A stretch of 6,521 nucleotides of DNA from an uncultured beta proteobacterium (GTDB taxonomy: Bacteria; Pseudomonadota; Gammaproteobacteria; Burkholderiales; Burkholderiaceae_B), in NCBI GenBank assembly GCA_903924715.1, contig CAIYCP010000080.1, forward strand, positions 1-6,521, read 5' to 3'. Positions 1 to 6,521 of the stretch are shown here, piece by piece. Position numbers and translations under genes: made by a program. Below the pieces are notes generated by a model. It searched no databases and was not told the DNA's origin. It was given only the letters and a program-made list of their open reading frames with translations. The stretch's first letter is position 1. Each line of letters opens with the position of its first letter.

Positions 1-583
1 GAACATGCACAATATCAATTTTGGCGATCTCACGAAACATTTCACCCGAAAGGTGGTGTGCACCGCCGATACCGGAAGATCCAAAAGTCAGTTTGCCAGG
101 CTCTTTTTTGGCTAACGCAATGAGTTCGGTTAAGTTTTTGACAGGAAGGCTGTTTGAGACGCTCAGCACCAAGGGGCTATTTTCAATCAGGATGACCGGG
201 ACGATATCTTTGTCAGGGTTGTAAGGCAGCATGGTCATTATGGTCGGATTCACGGCTAACGGAGCCAGGTTGCCCGAACCAATCGTGTAGCCATCTGGCG
301 CCGCCTTGGCGATGACGGCCGTGCCAATGACACCACCCGCGCCCACTTTATTTTCGACTACGACAGGCTGACCAAACTTGTCGGCCAACTTGCGCGCAAG
401 CAGCCTCATCCGAGTGTCTACAAAACCGCCAGCAGCGTACGTTGCAACCAAGGTAATACTTTTATTTGGCCAAGGCTTTGTGTCGGTTGAGACGGCGGTG
501 GTTTGGGCACAGACCGCTGTGACGGCAGAGATCGCTAACAAGCTAACCGCAATCGAACTAAAACGTTTAATAGGGTTCATCAT
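1..583 (-). CDS. Bug/TctC-family periplasmic solute-binding protein, 3'-truncated by the window edge
   Basis: This is the N-terminal 194 residues of a tripartite tricarboxylate transporter (TTT) solute-binding protein of the Bug family. These proteins bind small carboxylates or similar solutes in the periplasm, and many are orphans without adjacent membrane subunits. Full members are about 320-330 residues, so roughly 130 are missing beyond position 1. The sequence shows a signal peptide: charged N-terminus with K6 and R7, hydrophobic core around 11-24, and a probable signal peptidase I site after V24-C25-A26. Family hallmarks follow: W38-P39 leading into the first beta strand, the ligand-loop motif AAGGFVD at 50-56, GQPVVVEN at 71-78, GAGGVIGT at 81-88 and AKAAPDGYT at 92-100. 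The start is the first of two tandem ATG codons (583-581), 7 nt from a GGAG ribosome site; the second ATG (580-578) is an alternative. The gene lies 23 nt after gltD on the same strand. The family call is firm; the ligand is unknown. Confidence 0.93.
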   Translation of the reverse strand, partial: MMNPIKRFSSIAVSLLAISAVTAVCAQTTAVSTDTKPWPNKSITLVATYAAGGFVDTRMRLLARKLADKFGQPVVVENKVGAGGVIGTAVIAKAAPDGYTIGSGNLAPLAVNPTIMTMLPYNPDKDIVPVILIENSPLVLSVSNSLPVKNLTELIALAKKEPGKLTFGSSGIGGAHHLSGEMFREIAKIDIVHV

Positions 584-590
584 TAACAAT

Positions 591-594
591 CTCC
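591..594 (-). promoter_or_regulatory. Ribosome binding site of the Bug-family gene
   Basis: On the minus strand GGAG lies in the short gltD-Bug gap, 7 nt before the ATG at 583 and 10 nt before the next ATG at 580. The spacing favours the upstream ATG as the start, although both are usable and differ by only one Met. The whole 584-606 gap shows no hairpin followed by a T-run, so no terminator separates the Bug gene from gltD. Confidence 0.65.
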
Positions 595-606
595 GACCTG
601 TTTGGA

Positions 607-2073
607 TTAACGGGGTAAATCGCTCGTGCCCATCAAAAACGCGTCGACCGAGCGAGCACATTGTCGTCCTTCGCGAATTGCCCAAACAACGAGCGATTGC
701 CCGCGCCGCATGTCGCCTGCCGCAAAAACCTTTGTGAGGTTGGTCTGATAGTCGTCGGTGTTTGCACGAACATTGCCTCGCGCATCTTGATCCACACCAA
801 AGGCCGTCAATATATTGCTGACCGGTGCTACAAAACCCATCGCGAGCAAAACCAGATCGGCCTGAATATCGAACTCAGAGCCTTTGACCTCTTGCATTTT
901 CATTTGACCCGAGGTCTCGTCTTTGATCCATTCGACCCGCGCAGCGATCAGCTTTTCGACTTTGCCGCCCTTGCCCGCAAGTGATTTACTGGTGATTGCC
1001 CAGTCGCGCTCGGCGCCTTCTTCGTGCGACGACGACGTGCGCAACTTGGCAGGCCAGTAAGGCCAAGTCAAGGCTTTGTTTTCTTCTTCAGGCGGACGTG
1101 GCATTAGTTCAATTTGAGTCACTGATTTAGCGCCGTGACGGTTGCTTGTACCGACGCAATCAGAACCCGTATCACCGCCACCAATGACCACAACGTGTTT
1201 GCCCTTGGCGAGCACTTGCGAGCTCAGTTTGTCGCCCGCAACCACCTTGTTTTGTGGGCGTAAGAAATCCATGGCGTACATCACGCCGTCAAGCTCGCGA
1301 CCGGCAATAGGTAAGTCGCGGGGTGTTTCACAACCGCCGGTCAAGACAACTGCGTCAAACATTTTTTGTAATGCGTCGGGTGTTTGAACGGTGAGGTCTT
1401 TATTCGGAGCATCTGCTGCGTGACCGATATAGTGCGAGGTTTTAAACACCACGCCTTCAGCCTGCATTTGATTAATTCGCTGATCGATCAAGGTTTTTTC
1501 GAGTTTGAAATCAGGAATGCCATAGCGCAGCAAGCCGCCGATACGATCGTTCTTTTCAAACACCGTCACGGCATGACCGGCGCGTGCTAATTGTTGTGCG
1601 CAGGCCAAGCCTGCCGGTCCAGAGCCAATCACTGCAACGGTTTTGCCCGTTTTGTGTGCAGGCGGCTGTGGTACCACCCAGCCTTCGGCCCAACCCTTAT
1701 CAATAATGGCGTGCTCAATCGATTTAATACCGACGGCATCGTCATTGATATTGAGCGTGCAGGCAGATTCGCAAGGCGCCGGACAAATACGACCCGTGAA
1801 CTCGGGGAAGTTATTGGTTGAATGCAACACATCGAGTGCGCCCCGCCAGTTTTGGCGATAAACCAAATCGTTCCAGTCGGGAATGATGTTATTGACCGGG
1901 CAGCCATTGTTGCAAAAAGGAATGCCACAATCCATGCAACGCGCAGCTTGCTTGCCTGCTTGCTCATCCGACAGGTGCAATACAAATTCACGCCAGTGCT
2001 TTAAGCGACTCGCCGGAGCCTCTGAGGCTTCTTGCAAGCGATCGACTTCTAAAAAGCCAGTGATTTTTCCCAT
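607..2073 (-). CDS. gltD: Glutamate synthase (NADPH) small (beta) subunit
   Basis: This is the complete 488-residue electron-input subunit of NADPH-GOGAT. It oxidises NADPH at FAD and passes electrons through iron-sulfur clusters to GltB in the cytoplasm. An N-terminal cluster domain carries C46, C49, C54 and C58, then C97, C101 and C105, the usual cysteine arrangement for the 4Fe-4S centres. The FAD-binding Rossmann motif is GSGPAG at 150-155, followed by RIGGLLRYGIPDFKLEK at 177-193. The NADPH-binding motif GGGDTG is at 298-303. The C-terminal FAD contact region AAGDMRRGQS lies at 451-460. Length and the opening MGKITGFLE match the longer, non-enteric GltD type rather than the ~472-residue E. 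coli form. The ATG at 2073 is supported by a well-placed ribosome site and by the conserved N-terminus. It follows gltB by 9 nt, so the two subunits are surely co-transcribed. No key residue appears to be missing. Confidence 0.98.
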   Translation of the reverse strand: MGKITGFLEVDRLQEASEAPASRLKHWREFVLHLSDEQAGKQAARCMDCGIPFCNNGCPVNNIIPDWNDLVYRQNWRGALDVLHSTNNFPEFTGRICPAPCESACTLNINDDAVGIKSIEHAIIDKGWAEGWVVPQPPAHKTGKTVAVIGSGPAGLACAQQLARAGHAVTVFEKNDRIGGLLRYGIPDFKLEKTLIDQRINQMQAEGVVFKTSHYIGHAADAPNKDLTVQTPDALQKMFDAVVLTGGCETPRDLPIAGRELDGVMYAMDFLRPQNKVVAGDKLSSQVLAKGKHVVVIGGGDTGSDCVGTSNRHGAKSVTQIELMPRPPEEENKALTWPYWPAKLRTSSSHEEGAERDWAITSKSLAGKGGKVEKLIAARVEWIKDETSGQMKMQEVKGSEFDIQADLVLLAMGFVAPVSNILTAFGVDQDARGNVRANTDDYQTNLTKVFAAGDMRRGQSLVVWAIREGRQCARSVDAFLMGTSDLPR

Positions 2074-2079
2074 GATGAT

Positions 2080-2085
2080 TCCTTA
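2080..2085 (-). promoter_or_regulatory. gltD ribosome binding site overlapping the gltB stop codon
   Basis: The minus strand reads TAAGGA, 6 nt before the gltD ATG. The first three bases are the gltB stop codon, so the AAGGA core shares its AA with that stop. This arrangement places terminating gltB ribosomes directly on the gltD initiation site and is consistent with translational coupling, which would help keep the two subunits balanced. The coupling itself is inferred. Confidence 0.75.
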
Positions 2086-5000
2086 AGCTGCTTTGGGCTG
2101 TGGATTAGCAGCGCGCCACATTTCGCCAAGCGCGCGTTTGTAATCTACAGGCATAATTTTGATGAACTTGCCGCGCGCACTTTCCCAGTTACTCACAAGA
2201 TCGCGCGCGCCAAAACTACCGGTGTAACGGAAATGATTTTCAACCAGTCGTTTGAGAATCGCCTCGTCAGTTTCTCGAGCATCAGCACGACCCAGGCTGT
2301 GCCAAATATCGATTCCCTGGGTTTTTTCTTGCTCGGCTGAGGACAGAACCGGTTCGATCGCAACCATACTCATGTTGCAGCGCTCTGCGAAGGTGCGTTC
2401 GGGGTCCCAGACATAGGCGACACCGCCTGACATCCCGGCTGCAAAGTTACGCCCGGTCGCACCCAGGACAACGACTGTCCCACCTGTCATATATTCGCAA
2501 CCATGATCGCCGGTGCCTTCAACGACTGCAGCAGCACCCGAATTGCGTACAGCAAAGCGTTCGCCTGCGACACCGTTGAAATAAGCTTCGCCACCGGTTG
2601 CGCCGTACAGCACGGTGTTGCCGATAATAATGTGGTCAGTGCCTAGGCCACGAAAATCGTTGGGCGAACGCACAATAATTCTACCGCCAGACAGGCCTTT
2701 ACCGACGTAGTCATTGCCCTCGCCGACCAAGTCGAGCGTGATACCGCGCGCTAGAAACGCGCCGAAGCTTTGGCCCGCGGTGCCGTTGCACTGAATATGA
2801 ATTGTGTCATCAGGCAGGCCTTCGTCGCCGTAACGCGTGGCGATGCGGCCCGATAGCATGGTGCCGATCGTACGGTTACGATTGCGAACCGGGACGATAA
2901 ACGAAACTTTTTCGCCGCGTTCAATTGCTGCTTTACTACGCTCGATTAGTTCGTGATCGAGGGCTGACTCAAGGCCGTGATCCTGCGTTTCAATCTGGCG
3001 GCGCGGACTATCGTTGTTGGGCTGATAAAACACACGACTGAAATCTAGGCCGTGCGCCTTCCAGTGCTCAATGCCAGAGCGGGTGTCGAGCAAATCGACA
3101 CGCCCGACGAGTTCGTCAAACGAGCGAATGCCAAGCTGCGCCATGATTTCGCGAACTTCTTCAGCAACAAAAAAGAAGTAGTTCACGACATGCTCTGGCT
3201 TACCTTGAAACTTTTGCCGCAAGACGGGATCTTGTGTGGCCACGCCAACCGGGCAGGTGTTGAGGTGGCATTTGCGCATCATGATGCAACCTTCAACGAC
3301 AAGCGGAGCCGTCGCAAAACCAAACTCGTCAGCACCAAGTAACGCGCCGATCGCAACGTCGCGGCCGGTCTTCATTTGCCCATCGGCTTGCACACGGATA
3401 CGGCTGCGCAACTTGTTGAGCATCAGGGTTTGCTGAGTTTCGGCTAAGCCAAGCTCCCAGGGTGTGCCCGCGTGTTTGATGGAAGAGACGGGTGAGGCGC
3501 CTGTGCCGCCGTCATGCCCCGAGATGGTGACATGATCAGCCTTGGCTTTGGCAACGCCTGCGGCAACGGTGCCCACGCCAACTTCAGAGACAAGTTTGAC
3601 AGAAATTGAGGCCCGCGCATTCACGTTTTTTAGATCATGAATCAATTGCGCTAAATCTTCGATTGAATAAATATCGTGATGCGGTGGAGGCGAAATTAAA
3701 CCTACGCCTGGAACCGAGCAGCGCAGTTTGGCAATATATTCAGACACCTTGTATCCGGGTAGTTGTCCGCCCTCTCCGGGCTTGGCACCTTGTGCCATTT
3801 TGATTTGAATTTGATCGGCACTTGACAGGTATTCGGCACTGACGCCAAAGCGTCCCGAGGCAACTTGCTTGATTTTTGAGCGCATCGAATCGCCCGCTTG
3901 CAAGGGCACGTCAGCGGCAATGCGATCGGCGCCGAGTTCAGAGGCGAGCGTGGCGCCCGCCTTGATGCCACTGTTACCCGTGCGCAGTTCATTGCGATAG
4001 CGCAGTTCGTCTTCGCCGCCCTCGCCAGTGTTGGATTTTCCGCCGATGCGGTTCATGGCCACTGCCAGAACAGAATGGGCTTCAGTCGAGATTGAACCCA
4101 AAGACATCGCGCCCGTTGCAAAGCGTTTGACAATTTCTTTGGCGGACTCGACCTCGTCGATTGAAATGGCGCGCGCGGGGTCAACCTTGAATTCAAAGAG
4201 CCCACGTAACGTCATATGGCGGCGACTTTGATCGTTGATCAGTTGAGCGTACTCTTTGTAAGTGCGATAGTTGTTGGCGCGTGTCGCGTGTTGCAACTTG
4301 GCAATTGAATCCGGCGTCCACATATGCTCTTCACCGCGAACACGGTAGGCATACTCGCCACCGGCATCAAGCGCGTTTGCAAGAACGGGATCATTGCCAA
4401 AGGCCGCGCGATGGGTACGCAGGGCTTCTTCAGCGACTTCGAAAATTCCGATCCCTTCGATGGTGCTGGCGGTGCCTGAAAAATATTTGTTGACCAAGAC
4501 AGTGCGCAAACCGACTGCTTCAAAAATTTGCGCGCCACAATAAGACATATACGTAGAGATGCCCATCTTGGACATTACTTTATTGAGCCCCTTACCGATT
4601 GCTTTGATATAGTTTTTTTCGGCCTTCTCAGGAGTCGCTGACATTTGCTTCAAGCTTTCAAGGGCAAGAAACGGATGAATGGCTTCGGCACCGTAGCCAC
4701 CTAGCAAAGCAAAGTGATGGACCTCACGGGCCGAACCCGTCTCGACAACCAAGCCCGTGTTGGTGCGCAAGCCTGCGCGAATCAGATGCTGATGAATGGC
4801 GGAGGTCGCTAACAAAGCGGGGATGGCGACGCGTTCGTGATTGACGTGTCGGTCGGTCAGGATCAGGACGGTAAATCCAGTGTTCACGGCATCAACCGCG
4901 CGCGCGCAGAGTGCAGCTAAGCGGGCTTCGATTCCTTGGGCGCCCCATGCGGCTGGGTAAGTGATATCAAGCTCAAAACTGCGGAACTTATCGCCAGTGA

Positions 5001-6521
5001 CTTCTGCGATGGATCTTAACTGCGCCATCTCGGCCACGTCGAGCACGGGCTGAGTGACCTCTAAACGCAAGGGGGGATTGACGTTGTTGATGTCGAGCAG
5101 GTTTGGCTTCGGCCCAATAAAAGATACCAGCGACATCACCATTTGTTCGCGGATGGGGTCGATGGGTGGGTTGGTCACCTGAGCAAACAGTTGGCGAAAA
5201 TAATTGTAAAAAGGCTTTGCGCGGCTCGACAAAATGGCTAAAGGCGCATCGTTGCCCATTGAGCCAATCGACTCTTCGCCTGTTTCGGCCATCACTTCAA
5301 GAATGAACTTGTAATCTTCTTGGGTCCAGCCAAATGCCTGTTGCCGGTCGAGCAAGGTTTCTTTCGGATTGGTCAGCGCGGCGTTTTCGGGTGCGGGTAA
5401 TGAATCGAGCTTGACGCGCAAACGATCAATCCATTGCCGGTAAGGGCGCGAGTTTGCGAGTTGTGATTTGATTTCAGCGTCGTCGATGATGCGTCCTTGT
5501 TCAAGGTCGATCAAAAACATTTTGCCTGGCTGCAGTCGCCATTTTTTAACGATTCGATTTTCAGGAATTGGTAATGTCCCGGCCTCGGAGGCCATGATGA
5601 CCATGTCGTCATCGGTGATCAGATAGCGGGCGGGACGTAAACCGTTCCGATCGAGCGTGGCACCAATCTGACGTCCATCAGTAAAGGCGACTGCGGCAGG
5701 GCCATCCCAGGGCTCCATCATCGCTGCGTGGTACTCATAGAATGCGCGACGGCTCGCATCCATATGTGTATGTTGTTCCCAGGCTTCTGGAATCATCATC
5801 ATCATGGCGTGGGCCAGTGAATATCCCGACATGACCAAGAGCTCAAGACAGTTGTCAAAAGTTGCGGTGTCTGACTGACCTTCATAGACGATGGGGTATA
5901 ACTTTTGAAGGTCTTCACCCAGCACAGCAGATTGCATCATGCCTTCGCGCGCGCGCAACCAGTTGAAGTTGCCTTTGACCGTGTTGATCTCGCCGTTGTG
6001 CGCAATCATGCGATAGGGATGTGCAAGCGGCCAGGCTGGAAACGTATTTGTTGAAAACCGCTGATGCACTAACGCAACCGCTGAGACGGTTAACGGATCG
6101 GCGAGGTCGCGATAGTAACGACCAACTTGATCTGCAAGGAGTAAGCCTTTGTAGACAATCGTGCGTACGGAAGCCGAGGGGACGAAATATTCTTGACCAT
6201 GGACCAAGCCCATTGCTTGAATGGCATGGCTGGCAGTTTTGCGAATTACATAGAGTTTGCGCTCGAGCGCATCGGGCACCATGACATCGGCGCCGCGACC
6301 AATAAATAGCTGGCGAATGACAGGTTCGCAAGCACGGACAGTGGGCGACATCGGCATGTCGGCATCAACGGGCACATCGCGCCAACCCAGTACGACTTGC
6401 TTTTCAGCGCGCACCGCGCGCTCGAGTTCTTGTTCACAGGCCAGACGTGAGGCGATTTCTTTTGGTAAAAAAACCATCGCGACGCCGTACTCGCCCGGGG
6501 CGGGCAGCGTCACACCTTGGC
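2083..6521 (-). CDS. gltB: Glutamate synthase (NADPH) large (alpha) subunit, 5'-truncated by the window edge
   Basis: This subunit makes two glutamates from glutamine and 2-oxoglutarate, using electrons from GltD. Numbering below starts at the GTG codon at 6513; two more in-frame codons (Gln, Gly) and a partial codon lie upstream, so the gene enters from the right edge. About 1478 codons are visible. Burkholderiales homologs are near 1560-1590 residues, so about 100 are missing, including the N-terminal catalytic cysteine of the glutaminase. Seen in order: the class II glutamine amidotransferase domain to about 340 (RFSTNTFPAW at 152-161, HNGEIN at 172-177, DRNGLRPARY at 288-297); the central domain about 390-700 (GSMGNDAPLAILS at 417-429); the FMN synthase domain about 765-1130 (NTGEGGED at 828-835, PPPHHDIYS at 942-950, SGHDGGTGASP at 998-1008), including the 3Fe-4S cysteines C1076, C1082 and C1087; and the C-terminal GXGXG beta-helix domain about 1190-1380. 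The frame is open throughout. The adjacent gltD marks this as the NADPH type rather than ferredoxin type. Confidence 0.98.
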   Translation of the reverse strand, partial: QGVTLPAPGEYGVAMVFLPKEIASRLACEQELERAVRAEKQVVLGWRDVPVDADMPMSPTVRACEPVIRQLFIGRGADVMVPDALERKLYVIRKTASHAIQAMGLVHGQEYFVPSASVRTIVYKGLLLADQVGRYYRDLADPLTVSAVALVHQRFSTNTFPAWPLAHPYRMIAHNGEINTVKGNFNWLRAREGMMQSAVLGEDLQKLYPIVYEGQSDTATFDNCLELLVMSGYSLAHAMMMMIPEAWEQHTHMDASRRAFYEYHAAMMEPWDGPAAVAFTDGRQIGATLDRNGLRPARYLITDDDMVIMASEAGTLPIPENRIVKKWRLQPGKMFLIDLEQGRIIDDAEIKSQLANSRPYRQWIDRLRVKLDSLPAPENAALTNPKETLLDRQQAFGWTQEDYKFILEVMAETGEESIGSMGNDAPLAILSSRAKPFYNYFRQLFAQVTNPPIDPIREQMVMSLVSFIGPKPNLLDINNVNPPLRLEVTQPVLDVAEMAQLRSIAEVTGDKFRSFELDITYPAAWGAQGIEARLAALCARAVDAVNTGFTVLILTDRHVNHERVAIPALLATSAIHQHLIRAGLRTNTGLVVETGSAREVHHFALLGGYGAEAIHPFLALESLKQMSATPEKAEKNYIKAIGKGLNKVMSKMGISTYMSYCGAQIFEAVGLRTVLVNKYFSGTASTIEGIGIFEVAEEALRTHRAAFGNDPVLANALDAGGEYAYRVRGEEHMWTPDSIAKLQHATRANNYRTYKEYAQLINDQSRRHMTLRGLFEFKVDPARAISIDEVESAKEIVKRFATGAMSLGSISTEAHSVLAVAMNRIGGKSNTGEGGEDELRYRNELRTGNSGIKAGATLASELGADRIAADVPLQAGDSMRSKIKQVASGRFGVSAEYLSSADQIQIKMAQGAKPGEGGQLPGYKVSEYIAKLRCSVPGVGLISPPPHHDIYSIEDLAQLIHDLKNVNARASISVKLVSEVGVGTVAAGVAKAKADHVTISGHDGGTGASPVSSIKHAGTPWELGLAETQQTLMLNKLRSRIRVQADGQMKTGRDVAIGALLGADEFGFATAPLVVEGCIMMRKCHLNTCPVGVATQDPVLRQKFQGKPEHVVNYFFFVAEEVREIMAQLGIRSFDELVGRVDLLDTRSGIEHWKAHGLDFSRVFYQPNNDSPRRQIETQDHGLESALDHELIERSKAAIERGEKVSFIVPVRNRNRTIGTMLSGRIATRYGDEGLPDDTIHIQCNGTAGQSFGAFLARGITLDLVGEGNDYVGKGLSGGRIIVRSPNDFRGLGTDHIIIGNTVLYGATGGEAYFNGVAGERFAVRNSGAAAVVEGTGDHGCEYMTGGTVVVLGATGRNFAAGMSGGVAYVWDPERTFAERCNMSMVAIEPVLSSAEQEKTQGIDIWHSLGRADARETDEAILKRLVENHFRYTGSFGARDLVSNWESARGKFIKIMPVDYKRALGEMWRAANPQPKAA

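Noticed and set aside
503..518. Lipoprotein signal around C25 of the Bug protein
   Set aside because: The residues before the Cys are T-A-V, which does not fit a lipobox (Leu or similar at -3, Ala/Gly at -1). An ordinary signal peptidase I site after A26 fits better.
584..606. Terminator or promoter between gltD and the Bug gene
   Set aside because: The 23-nt gap has no inverted repeat with a T-run and is too short for a full promoter. A promoter within the gltD coding end cannot be excluded but shows no clear -35/-10 pair.
378..984. Plus-strand open frames at 378-737 and 661-984 as antisense genes
   Set aside because: They lie entirely opposite the Bug gene and gltD, match no family I recognise, and look like codon-bias shadows of the strongly supported minus-strand genes.
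4896..4909. Alternating GC run (also seen near 5947-5957) as possible Z-DNA or a functional repeat
   Set aside because: Both runs are short and encode Ala/Arg codons (the ARAVDA region and the RARE segment) in conserved parts of GltB; there is nothing beyond codon choice.
5793..5806. Triplet repeat of CAT (ATG on the coding strand)
   Set aside because: It encodes four Met residues at 237-240 of GltB, just before IPEAW, a segment that is Met-rich in this family. It is a coding constraint rather than a microsatellite or regulatory repeat.
5915..6331. A 138-codon minus-strand open frame inside gltB
   Set aside because: It is in a different frame of the same strand as gltB, within the conserved amidotransferase domain, and its translation has no recognisable domain character.
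6472..6513. GTG at 6513 or ATG at 6477 as the true start of GltB
   Set aside because: The frame stays open to the window edge through Gln-Gly codons, and the glutaminase domain would lack its N-terminal catalytic cysteine and first strands. The gene is cut by the window, not short.

Overview
The window suggests a betaproteobacterium, most likely of the order Burkholderiales, with roughly balanced base composition (about half G+C by eye). The evidence is the style of the three proteins. GltB and GltD are the non-enteric forms common in Burkholderiales, with a GltD that begins MGKITGFLE. Next to them is a Bug/TctC-type periplasmic solute-binding protein, a family greatly expanded in that order. 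This placement comes from recalled family patterns, not a database search.

All recognisable genes lie on the minus strand, so transcription runs from right to left. At the right is gltB (6521 down to 2083), the large subunit of NADPH-dependent glutamate synthase; its first ~100 codons are beyond the window edge. After a 9-nt gap comes gltD (2073 to 607), the complete small subunit. After a further 23 nt comes the 5' part of a Bug-family solute-binding protein gene (583 to 1), whose C-terminal portion runs off the left edge. The coding density is nearly complete, and no gap exceeds 23 nt.

GltB and GltD form one enzyme. GltD takes electrons from NADPH through FAD and passes them through iron-sulfur clusters to the FMN site of GltB. 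There 2-oxoglutarate and the ammonia released from glutamine are combined into glutamate. This is the main ammonium-assimilation route together with glutamine synthetase. The Bug protein would be exported to the periplasm to capture a small, probably carboxylate-bearing solute. Its position suggests co-transcription with gltBD, but its ligand cannot be read from the sequence.

No RNA genes, mobile elements, CRISPR arrays, long repeats or convincing terminators were seen. The gltB promoter lies outside the window. The window is essentially ordinary core metabolism. The only mildly notable point is the Bug gene placed directly behind gltBD. I found no previously undescribed system here.
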